NCBI GenBank assembly: GCA_030581615.1
Contig: JAKTTT010000025.1
Coordinates: forward strand, 230,431-294,430
DNA length: 64,000 nucleotides
Source of the DNA: Alloascoidea africana
Lineage: Eukaryota; Ascomycota; Alloascoideomycetes; Alloascoideales; Alloascoideaceae
Direction: 5' to 3'
A model generated the notes under the pieces. It was given only the letters and a program-made list of their open reading frames with translations. It made no database searches and had not been told where the DNA came from. Shown piece by piece: positions 52,052 to 61,179 of this stretch. Every line of letters starts with the position of its first letter. Position 1 is the stretch's first letter. A program made the position numbers and the translations under genes.

Positions 52052-53638
52052 ATGTCGGCTGTAAAGCTCTTCACGCCCGCAGGCAACCTCTCGGCGCCGT
52101 TCCTCGCGTCGCAATTCCAGCATGAAGGGAGCATCGCATACTTGGTCAACAAGTACGATATAACCGGTTGGAAGCTGATTCTTGGCCTAGTGGGCTTGGT
52201 TTTGCTCTACGACCAGATCTCCTACATCCAAAAGAAGGGATCAATTGCAGGACCACCGTTGAAAATGTGGCCCATCCTCGGCCCCTTCTTGGAATCTCTG
52301 GACCCAAAATTCGAGGAGTACATGGCTAAATGGAAAAGCGGCCCACTCTCCTGTGTGTCGGTTTTCCACAAGTTTGTGGTAATTGCTTCCACAAGAGATC
52401 TTGCCAGAAAAGTTCTGGCCGCTCCGGCCTACGTGAAACCCTGTGTGGTTGATGTCGCAATCAAGATTCTGAGACCCACCAACTGGGTATTTTTGGACGG
52501 TAAGGCCCATGTCGAATACAGAAGAGCTCTCAACGGCTTGTTCACGCGATCGGCACTGGGTGTTTATCTGCCCGTCCAGGAAAAGATTTATGACAAGTAT
52601 ATTGAGCACTATGTCGAGATTTCCAAAAACGGACCACGGCCCTTTTTCCATGAGTTTAGAGACATAAATTGCGCGGTGTCACTGAGGACCTTTTGTGGTG
52701 AATACATTACCGAGTCGTCAGTGAAGCATATTTCAGATAACTACTACAAGGTGACCGCTGCTCTTGAGTTGGTCAACTTCCCCATCATCTTGCCCTACAC
52801 CAAAACTTGGTACGGCAAGAAGATCGCTGATGAGACAATGAACATCTTTGAGGAATGTGCTGCCAAGGCAAAGAAACATATTGCAAATGGCGGCCAGCCA
52901 ACCTGTACCATGGATGCCTGGGTCAAACTGATGGCCGACGCTCGCAAAGCCGAACAGGCCGATGAAGAGCGGAAGTTTTTGGTTAGAGAATTCACAAACA
53001 AGGAGATTGCAGAAACCATCTTTACGTTTCTGTTTGCTTCTCAAGATGCTTCCTCTTCTGCAACAACCTGGATATTCCAAATTGTTGCCGATAGGCCGGA
53101 CGTATTTGCCAAGATTAGAAAGGAACAGTTGGAAGTAAGAGATGGCGATCCCTACAAGCCTCTAAGTCTGGATATGGTCGATAAAATGACCTATACCCAT
53201 ATGGTTGTCAAAGAATGTCTTCGTCTACGTCCCCCTGTTCTTATGGTGCCCTATGTTGTCAAGAAGCCATACCCAGTCACTCCCGATTACACAGCACCAA
53301 AGGGATCAATGCTGATTCCAACGTTGTATCCAGCGCTTCATGACCCTGAAGTCTATGAAAACCCAGACGACTTTGTCCCCGAGAGATGGCTTCCAGATAC
53401 AAAGGCCTCCAAGGAGAAGAAGAACTGGCTTGTGTTTGGCACCGGACCTCACGTCTGCTTGGGCCAGACCTATGCGGTTATGAACTTTACGTCAATGATT
53501 GGTAAAGCCTGTCTTTTCACAGATTTCTCGCATAGCGTGACAGAGACTTCTGAAGACATTAAAGTGTTTGCCACTATTTTCCCTAAAGATGATTGCATTC
53601 TGCATTTCAAGAAGCGGGAGGATCCCTCAATTTTATAA
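52052..53638 (+). CDS. ERG5: Erg5 (CYP61), sterol C-22 desaturase
   Basis: This 528-residue cytochrome P450 is nearly collinear with S. cerevisiae Erg5: KKGSIAGPPLKMWPILGPFLESLDPKFEEY, GPLSCVSVFHKFVVIASTRDLARKVL, LNGLFTRSALG, ALELVNFPIILPYTKTWYGKK. P450 landmarks are the I-helix FLFASQDASSSAT, the ExxR in KECLRLRPPVLM, and the heme loop FGTGPHVCLG with Cys469 as the iron ligand. A hydrophobic anchor lies near residues 40-60 (WKLILGLVGLVLLYDQ). It introduces the C22-C23 double bond in ergosterol synthesis at the ER. The ATG at 52052 starts MSAVKLF; the open frame upstream to 51929 is hydrophobic leader translated by chance. Its product, ergosterol, is what Egh1 (26372-28702) releases from its glucoside. 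Confidence 0.97.
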   Translation: MSAVKLFTPAGNLSAPFLASQFQHEGSIAYLVNKYDITGWKLILGLVGLVLLYDQISYIQKKGSIAGPPLKMWPILGPFLESLDPKFEEYMAKWKSGPLSCVSVFHKFVVIASTRDLARKVLAAPAYVKPCVVDVAIKILRPTNWVFLDGKAHVEYRRALNGLFTRSALGVYLPVQEKIYDKYIEHYVEISKNGPRPFFHEFRDINCAVSLRTFCGEYITESSVKHISDNYYKVTAALELVNFPIILPYTKTWYGKKIADETMNIFEECAAKAKKHIANGGQPTCTMDAWVKLMADARKAEQADEERKFLVREFTNKEIAETIFTFLFASQDASSSATTWIFQIVADRPDVFAKIRKEQLEVRDGDPYKPLSLDMVDKMTYTHMVVKECLRLRPPVLMVPYVVKKPYPVTPDYTAPKGSMLIPTLYPALHDPEVYENPDDFVPERWLPDTKASKEKKNWLVFGTGPHVCLGQTYAVMNFTSMIGKACLFTDFSHSVTETSEDIKVFATIFPKDDCILHFKKREDPSIL

Positions 53639-54274
53639 TTGAACTGCAATTGGGCTCTTTCACTCCTTACAGTACCCATGCGTACTTGCAGTTTGCTAAT
53701 AATTATATAGACTGCCTAATAATTTGACATTGGCTGGTTTTTGTTGATTTGCCTTTTTCATTTCTTTTTTCGTTTAGTTTGCCTTTCACTGATATCCTAG
53801 ATCGAAGTTGCCGGTGAACAAACAAGAAATTGAAAAAGCACAAAAACTAAAGGGAAATTTGAACTGGTTTTGGTGAAGCTTATGTTTTGTTTTGCTCAAG
53901 TAAACATCTGTTTTCTACATAACATTTCGTTAGCCTAATATGTATTGTTTTGTGTTTCTTTGGCTGGACCTCTTTCTCGTGCCTCATACTTTTTTTTATA
54001 TATATCTTTAGTGGTAGTTAGGATAATTACGTCTACACAAGAAAAATAATTCTTTAAACAGAACTCTAGATGGACCATAAACGTTTCAACCATTCTTCTA
54101 CAAAATTCGATGACATCTTTGAAACTCGTGTTTATAAAAATACAGACAAGACAATATAATAGAAAGTTATAGACAAAAAAAAAGAAAAAAAATAGCAAAT
54201 CGTCTCTCTAGATAACACTAAGAACTATTGATGATCTTCGAATTCATCATCATCGCTCTTCAATCTACTACCGG
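53639..54274. other. Convergent 3' region between ERG5 and the DDT gene
   Basis: 636 bp, AT-rich, with T- and A-runs near 53990 and 54178-54192. No gene seen. Confidence 0.5.
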
Positions 54275-57200
54275 CTACCTTCTAAAGCCATTAGAACTCC
54301 GCTTGCGAAGCCGTCTCGATCGTCGCTTCCCAGTTTCATTGCCTTCATCTTCTGAAGCTGTTTCGCGGTGACTGGTATTATTGCTCCTCTCCCTATCCGA
54401 AATTAAGCCCGCATTGTCTTCTTCGTCTTCCTCCTCTTCGTAATCCTCTTCCTTTTTATACAAATCTCGATCATCTTCATAGCCTTCATCTTCTTCCTCC
54501 TCGTCGCCCTCGGGTTTGCCACCTGCATCTTTCTCCTCATCATCGTCTTCAAAGTACTTAACTCTGCGTCCTCGGGTTCGTCCCGAATATAACCCTCGTC
54601 CCTCGGCAGCAGATTTCATCATCTCCATCTCTTTCTTTCGGCGCTGTTCTTTTATTACTTTTCGTCGAAGCTGAGACTCTACCTGCTCAAACTTGGGAAT
54701 CAGTATTTCCAAATAAGAGACTACTTTGGAGAGATTTCTAGCTGTCACTTTGGGAAGTTTTGGCGTCTGTTTTGAAACATCATCGGTTCCTTCTCTCGTT
54801 GATTCTTCCTCTTCCTCTTCATCATCCTCGTCTTCGTCCTCTTCCTCTTCATCCTCCTGATCTTGCTTTGACTCCTCCTCTTCGTTTTCTTCTTGCTCCA
54901 ATTGTTCGCTGGATTGATCTTCATGTTCGTTTTTAACCTCGCTTTCCTCGTCTTGTTTTGGGACCGGAGTTTCCTCTTCCTTGGATTCCTCTTTGCTTTT
55001 TTCGGGTTCTTGATCTATATCTACTAAAATCACATCCATATCTTCATGTGTTGAAGGGGTTGTAGATTCTTCCTCGTCATTATCATCAATATCCATATCA
55101 TCATTATTTTCGGAAGGACTAGGTGCCTCTTTTTCCTCCTGTTCTCCATTTTTGTCGTCATTTTCAGTACTCGCCGTGTCGTTTTGTTCTTCATTATCAG
55201 CACGCTCCTCTTCCTTGTATTCACCAACGTTTTCTAACACTCTAGAGTCTTGCCCCTTATCAATTAGGGTATTGAGATAATCAATGTACAGTCTCAACTC
55301 ATCGCTAGTGGAAGCAACTTGATACCAATCATCAACTCTCACGTCCAACTCTCCAGGGACTTGGTTTGCGATATCGACAATTTCTCTTTCATCTCTCAAA
55401 TACAGTGTAAACCTAGACTCTTCAACTCCTTCCACCAAATAAAATCTATACTTGAATCCATCCTCTCCAATCAAGTAATCCAAAGCACGAATGCTTAGCG
55501 GGTGTTCATGAATCGTCTCCTCGCTTTCGTTTTCTATTCCATTATTCTCAACGTTTGTTATCGATTTTCCATCCAAAGAGATTTTGACCAGCAACTTCTT
55601 CTTCTTTCTCTTCTTATCTGAATTTTCATCATAAAACCAAGCATTCTTCTTTTGGATGTAAAACGTATCTTTCACCAATCCAGGATCCTGCGTTGTTGCC
55701 TTCAAAGTTATTGCAGCCCGAACAGGCTCGGAAACTTGTAAACACCAATTCACCAAAGTGCGTAATAGAACCAGCCTCTCGGGTGGGTAAATGTCTGCGA
55801 TTGACAACTGCTTCGCAACTGCAGAAGATACCATTTTTCCATAGCCACTTGCTGGATTTGGGGCATTTGTAGATGTCGAAGGCTTGCCATTTGTATTGCT
55901 GTACAAAATCTCAACAAGAGGTGTTTCAACTTCGTCGCCTTCAGGAGTTTTCAGGATTGTTGGCACAAGGATTTTCCATTCATTTGGCAGCCCCAGACTT
56001 AGAGCCTGTTGCGACAAAAATTCTATTGGGCGTCCAAGTCCTTTCATTTCGACATTCTTCTTTCTGTTCAAGACAAGTGTCATCAGCCGGCAAAAAAGTC
56101 GTTCCATTTGCCCCGACAAAGGAGGTGGTCTAGGCGGTTTTCGCAGCTCGTACATTCGAGGCGAATTAACGTCACTGCCGCTACCATCCCCACCTGTCTT
56201 GTCCCTTTGAGACATAACCTGCCAGGTATAGTTTGTAAAACCAAGCCCTTCCTCAAAATCTTGAGGTCCTAGGTTTAGAAAACCGGGAAATAGCTCTCGG
56301 AATTGAGAAATAAACAGCAAAATTGTGACAATATCTCCAGAATACTCAGAAGCAAAAGTTCCATTAACAAGTTCGTCCAATTGGTCTTCGGGAAGATCTG
56401 GATCGTAAAAATGGTCGTTCAAAACACCAATAAAAGGACCATTAGGAATCCTCTTCTTCTTTTTCATGGCCTTCTTTCTCTCCTTCTTCTTCTTCTTTCT
56501 GGACTGTTTCGACATTTCTTTGTCCTTTTGTGATGCTTTCTGCGCATCTGACTTTCTGTTATATGCCCTTTTCAACCTAATTTCTCCATTTACATACTTT
56601 TCATTAGGAGCAAGTCTCGGAAGCCCCTTGTGTGGACCTCTAGTAATCAATGGTCTTTTCGATACATCAGCAGGCAGTTCAAAACTTTTGATCGATACTC
56701 TTTTTCTTCGTTTTTTAGTGATTCCATCCTTTTGTGGCTCTGAAGCTGTCGTTTCCACTTTAGATGACTTTGGCTCTTTTGCAGCCTTTTGTGCCTGAGG
56801 TGAAGATTGTCCGGTACCGATATCAGACTTTCTATGATAAGCTCGCTTGATCTTTATTTCACCATTCACAAATTTTTCATTGGGTGCAAGCTTTGGTAAT
56901 CCCTTGTTCGGCCCCCGCGTGATCAGTGGCCGTTTGGAAATGTCAGCAGGCAACTCAATAGCATCTGATACTCTCTTCTTCGATGCAATTGGAGATTCAG
57001 ATTTTGATCTTGCATTTCCATTAGCTCTTTTCACAGTTGGAGAAAGATATGTGTTCTTTGCAAAATCAGACCTCCTGTGATAGGGCCTTTTCAATCTTAT
57101 CTCTCCATTCACAAATTTTTCATTCGGAGCCAATCTCGGTAATCCTTTATTAGGACCTCTTGTAATGAAAGGCCGTTTTGAAACCTCGCGGGGCAAGTCT

Positions 57201-57814
57201 GTACCTTCTACCAACTCGTCTGGTGGCAATTTTGAAACTTGCTTTGTATTGCTGCTTCCATTTGTTTGCTTTGGTGAAGAGACATTGTTGCTAATATCCG
57301 ACTTTCTGTGATACGCTCGTTTTATAACAATTTGACCATTCACATACTTTTCGTTGGGTGCCAGCTTTGGTAAACCCTTATTTGGACCTCGAGTGATGAG
57401 AGGTCTCTTTGATATGTCGCTAGGCAACCCAAACGCCATGCCAGACTCTGATTCAGTAGTTGAAATGTCTGACATGTTAGAGCTCTTGTAAGGCAGTATT
57501 GGCGAGGATCCCCCATTCACGGGGTCACTATTTGTTGACTCTGACTCGTATTTCCGCTTTTTGTTTGCTGAGGTGCCATTCTCGACGTGCAAGCTTTCAT
57601 TGGCGTCATAATCACTTTGTTCACTGTCACTAGAATCCTCTCGTATGGAATTATCGTCGCTTCTGATTCTTTTTTCGGGGGTCTTTGCTACTGTTGACGT
57701 TCTAGGTGTGAGATTGTCAATGTTATTTTCATCTGGCTTGTTGTCATTTTCAACGTTCACGCTCGCATCAGAACTAGTATCGGCATGATGAGGTAGTTCA
57801 GCTTGCGTGCTCAT
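54275..57814 (-). CDS. Large DDT-domain chromatin protein with four copies of a 44-residue motif
   Basis: This 1179-residue protein has an N-terminal region with four tandem copies of a basic motif (residues 130-173, 207-250, 288-331, 380-423), a lysine-rich stretch (KKKKKERKKAMKKKKR), then a DDT-type helical domain near 470-530 (GDIVTILLFISQFRELF, then LGPQDFEEGLGF) followed by RLFCRLMTLVLNRKK. A WHIM-like region follows (PPERLVLLRTLVNWCLQVSEPVRAAI) and a short beta segment (FKYRFYLVEGVEESRFTLYLRD) resembling Rsf1/CECR2-type proteins. The C-terminal 300 residues are extremely acidic, then basic (KRRSRRLRKRS). Such domains occur in ISWI-complex partners that bind nucleosomes. The closest S. 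cerevisiae protein is unclear (Ioc3 or another ISWI partner). I use the ATG at 57814; the frame is open to a TTG at 57901. A TATATAA box lies upstream near 57970. Confidence 0.75.
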   Translation of the reverse strand: MSTQAELPHHADTSSDASVNVENDNKPDENNIDNLTPRTSTVAKTPEKRIRSDDNSIREDSSDSEQSDYDANESLHVENGTSANKKRKYESESTNSDPVNGGSSPILPYKSSNMSDISTTESESGMAFGLPSDISKRPLITRGPNKGLPKLAPNEKYVNGQIVIKRAYHRKSDISNNVSSPKQTNGSSNTKQVSKLPPDELVEGTDLPREVSKRPFITRGPNKGLPRLAPNEKFVNGEIRLKRPYHRRSDFAKNTYLSPTVKRANGNARSKSESPIASKKRVSDAIELPADISKRPLITRGPNKGLPKLAPNEKFVNGEIKIKRAYHRKSDIGTGQSSPQAQKAAKEPKSSKVETTASEPQKDGITKKRRKRVSIKSFELPADVSKRPLITRGPHKGLPRLAPNEKYVNGEIRLKRAYNRKSDAQKASQKDKEMSKQSRKKKKKERKKAMKKKKRIPNGPFIGVLNDHFYDPDLPEDQLDELVNGTFASEYSGDIVTILLFISQFRELFPGFLNLGPQDFEEGLGFTNYTWQVMSQRDKTGGDGSGSDVNSPRMYELRKPPRPPPLSGQMERLFCRLMTLVLNRKKNVEMKGLGRPIEFLSQQALSLGLPNEWKILVPTILKTPEGDEVETPLVEILYSNTNGKPSTSTNAPNPASGYGKMVSSAVAKQLSIADIYPPERLVLLRTLVNWCLQVSEPVRAAITLKATTQDPGLVKDTFYIQKKNAWFYDENSDKKRKKKKLLVKISLDGKSITNVENNGIENESEETIHEHPLSIRALDYLIGEDGFKYRFYLVEGVEESRFTLYLRDEREIVDIANQVPGELDVRVDDWYQVASTSDELRLYIDYLNTLIDKGQDSRVLENVGEYKEEERADNEEQNDTASTENDDKNGEQEEKEAPSPSENNDDMDIDDNDEEESTTPSTHEDMDVILVDIDQEPEKSKEESKEEETPVPKQDEESEVKNEHEDQSSEQLEQEENEEEESKQDQEDEEEEDEDEDDEEEEEESTREGTDDVSKQTPKLPKVTARNLSKVVSYLEILIPKFEQVESQLRRKVIKEQRRKKEMEMMKSAAEGRGLYSGRTRGRRVKYFEDDDEEKDAGGKPEGDEEEEDEGYEDDRDLYKKEEDYEEEEDEEDNAGLISDRERSNNTSHRETASEDEGNETGKRRSRRLRKRSSNGFRR
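56546..57427 (-). repeat. Four diverged copies of a coding repeat in the DDT gene
   Basis: The copies are at 57427-57296, 57196-57065, 56953-56822 and 56677-56546. Each encodes LPxDxSKRPxITRGP then KGLPxLAPNEKxVNG then xIxxKRxYxRxSD, with spacers of 33, 37 and 48 residues. Protein identity between copies is high while spacers are unrelated, which indicates selection on the motif. I do not recognise it as a named domain. Confidence 0.95.
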
Positions 57815-59213
57815 TATCTTCTGGACCTTGTGTCTTTGTAAAAATTTAGTGGTTGGCGGAGAACCAAAATATTCTGGACACCGTTTACTACAATAAGCCA
57901 AAGCTAAAAAAGTAACAAGGGAGGAAGGAAAGGGAAAAACAAAACATGACGCGAAATTCGATCAATTATATAAGTGCGGGACCAGATATTCTAACAGCCC
58001 CATATTTACACGCGTGAATACCCCAAATTGGTGTGGGATCATTAAAATTGAATTTTATTCCGGAAGTTTGTAATCTACTCAGCGGATTCTAACTCATTAA
58101 AAATAACAGCTTTAGTGTCCCGTAGTTTCCTACTCCGGAAGCTAAATCAACTACGTTCGCTTCAGGGTATCTATTTAGAAGGATAACTTGTTGCGGATGC
58201 GATATGTAAATTCATCGATTCACCGACGCCTTTAGATTCCAGTCAGAACTTGAAATGAGAAGAGTAGGGATTAGTGTTTGCATTTCTGCTTCACATTGAG
58301 GAGTTCAAACACAGCCAAAATTCGTGAAGATTTGCAACAGATGAACTGTCATTTCCAAACCAGGTCCAAAAAAAAGTACAGAACAATAATATGCCTTTTC
58401 TATGAAAGGAAGATTTTATTCTGCAGGGCTCGGACTGACGTTTTCTTTGGAAGTTTTCCCCCTTTCCACAGATGAATAATTCTGAGCATTCCTGCTGCTT
58501 TGGACATTTTCTACTTGAATGTGCTTCAAAGCCTTGCTCATCTGGATATCTACTGGAACCATTTAAGGAGCTTTGGAAGCAAGGCCATAAGTCTTTCAAT
58601 AACAAAATGTTGACTTGACGGCTTGTCTAAAAATGGTCTTGTATCCAAATTGAACTTTAGGGCTCGGTTTTTGCTGTTTTGTTAAAACTTCAAATCTTAA
58701 AATTGTTTGTTTGATATGCCGCAAGATCATGCATAACCTGGACTACAAACGTTTTGATGAATGAGTTTGGGGGGAGCAAAAAAAAACTGCTGTCATTCCT
58801 TCATATATCCCAATCCTTCCACTCCATTAAGAAAACCAGCGTGGATTGGCATGGGCAGTCCATATCTGGTAGTTATAAGCAACGGCTGGCCTGTCCTCTT
58901 TGGCAGGGTGGCCTAATCTGTAGCCTCGTAAATGTCTCCACGCCATGCACTCTTGACTCTATGCATTCCAAATCGGGGTAACCTGAAGGGGGACCGATGC
59001 GTTAGGGTGCTATTTAGTTCCTTTGTCAATCAGCTCTGTAAATGTGAATGGCAAAATCAGGAGAAGAGGTTTAGAAACAAAAAAGGGTTGCTAATTGGTA
59101 TTTTAGAACTCAGTTTAAAGGATTGCTGCGCCAGGTGTCCAAGCTTGCCGCTGTTAGTATCTCTCAGCGGTTATCACAAATAACCCTACAAAGAGCAAAA
59201 CGGAAGTATAACA
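57815..59213. other. 1.4 kb divergent interval between the DDT gene and PAH1
   Basis: No supported gene. A TATATAA element for the DDT gene lies at about 57967-57974. Small ORFs at 58278-59183 lack motifs. Confidence 0.5.
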
Positions 59214-61179
59214 ATGCAATATTTGGGGAAAGCTGTTGGCTCTGTCTCCAAAACATGGGGATCTATAAATCCTGGGACTCTAAGTGGTGCCATTGATGTC
59301 ATTGTGGTGGAGCATGAGAATGGTAAGTTCCCAGAACATATCTCAACTTTTGAAAACAATTTAAATCTAATTCAATGCTCAATGGTTAAGGTGACCTTTG
59401 CTGCTCTCCGTTTCATGTGAGGTTTGGCAAGTTTGCACTCTTACGACCCTCTGAGAAGAAGGTAGGTTTGATTGTAGAACGCGTGACTCCGGATTGTGGG
59501 AAAGATAGATTTATTTGGCTATTCTAACAAGTCTAAAGGTGATGATGACGGTCAATGGGAGGAATATCGACTTGCCGATGAGAGTTTCTGAAAATGGAGA
59601 AGCCTATTTAGTAGCTGGCATTGAAACCGATTCGGATATTCCACAGAATTTAAGAGCATCACCTATACCTTCAGAACCTGGTTCTCCAGTTTCTCCTTTG
59701 GAAGAGCAGCATTCGATACCCCATTACCTTGATTTAGCTAATGTACAACATCCGAAAGATCAATACTGTTCCGAATATTCAAAGGATCGAGCGGGAGAGC
59801 ATGAAGAATCGCAAGGAACACAGATACGTGATGACTCTTACAAGCTCACCAGATCATCATCTAGTTCAAGAATATCCGAAACGATTGGAGAAGTTCTTCA
59901 TAGTGTCAAAGAGTTATCTCAGAACCCTAGAAGCATGACGCTGCCGAATAGTGGGATAGCAAACTCGAAGGCCAATCACGATCCTCTGAAAGTATTAGAA
60001 ACTGTTTCTGATACTTTAGCATCGTCTTCGGTAGCATTATCAGATGAAGCAGAGCTTCCCAAAAATGACCTTTATCTCAGAGAGTTGCAAGGCAAGACAT
60101 TGAGCACTGGTCAAGGAAACTCGGGAGATGGAACGAATCCTGGAGAAGACACCCCCAAGCAGTATGTTAAAACGCTTCGGCTAACATCGGATCAATTGAA
60201 ATCTCTAAATTTAAACTATGGTTGCAACGATGCGGTTTTTACGCTTCCATTTAAAAACTCTTTGAAATTATCAGCAAGAATTTTCTTTTGGAGGAACAAT
60301 GAAAAACTGATAGTAAGCGATGTTGATGGCACAATTACCAAGAGCGACGCTTTGGGGCAGATTTTACCCTTTCTTGGCCATGACTGGAGCCATGAAGGTG
60401 TTTGCAAATTATTTAGAGGTTTATCTGATAATGGATATCAAATAATTTATCTTACAGCCAGGTCTATTGGGCTGGCGGACATCACACGGAACTACTTGAA
60501 TACAGTGTCACAACATGGGTATACCCTTCCAAAGGGGCCAGTTATTCTCTCTCCAGATAGAACAATTGCTGCGCTAAGAAGGGAAGTTTATTTAAGAAGA
60601 CCAGAGGTATTCAAAATGGCATGTTTGAAAGATATTGAAAGCTTGTTTCTTACTGGGTCGAGAGATGACCCCAACCTCGTTAGACCATTTTATTCTGGGT
60701 TTGGAAATAGGACTACCGATTCAATATCTTATAACTCTGTTGGTATAGCACCTTCGAGAATCTTTACAATCAACTATGATGCTGAAGTTCACATGGAACT
60801 ACTAGAGTCGGCTGGGTTCACAAGCTCTTATGTCCATATCAACGATCTAGTGGATCAATTTTTTCCTCCTGTTGATACTGAGTACTCTGGAGTGTCTATG
60901 CACGCTGCCAATAGTCAACAGTTTACAGATTTTAACTACTGGAGAACTTCCTTGCCTGATATTAACGAGTTGGAAATGGAAGATACTGAGGACAAAACAA
61001 GCTATACCAACGTAGCAGTTTCCTCAAATCTGGATGACGATCAAGAAATTGTCCCCCGAAGAATTTGCAAAGAAGATAAAGAGAAAGATGGATCTTTTTT
61101 TCGTCATGGGATGCCGTCTATCACAAACGCAGCAAAGGGACTCTTGAAGAAGAGGCCAAGAAGACATGTAGAAGTGTGA
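59214..61179 (+). CDS. PAH1: Pah1 lipin, phosphatidate phosphatase, three exons
   Basis: Exons 59214-59322, 59391-59461 and 59539-61179 join into 606 residues. Introns are 68 nt (GTAAGT...TTAAG) and 77 nt (GTAGGT, TTCTAAC branch, TAAAG). The N-LIP domain is rebuilt across both junctions: MQYLGKAVGSVSKTWGSINP, SGAIDVIVVEHENG, then DLCCSPFHVRFGKFALLRPSEKK, then VMMTVNGRNIDLPMRVSENGEAYLV. The HAD-like catalytic domain carries DVDGTITKSD (Asp321, Asp323), YLTARSIGLADITR, GPVILSPDRTIAALRREV and FGNRTTDSISY. The conserved C-terminal Trp is in FNYWRTSLPD. The enzyme dephosphorylates phosphatidate to diacylglycerol, feeding triacylglycerol synthesis and limiting nuclear membrane growth. It is shorter than S. 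cerevisiae Pah1 (862) and ends in a basic KKRPRRHVEV rather than an acidic tail. Without splicing the first 60 residues are lost. Confidence 0.96.

Noticed and set aside
51514-52152. Long ORFs on both strands between TFC3 and ERG5
   Set aside because: They overlap the TFC3 end and ERG5 start in other frames and come from GC-rich promoter sequence.
57815-57901. 29-codon upstream extension of the DDT protein
   Set aside because: It begins with TTG and lies between the TATA box and the first ATG, so it is more likely leader; an unseen upstream exon remains possible.
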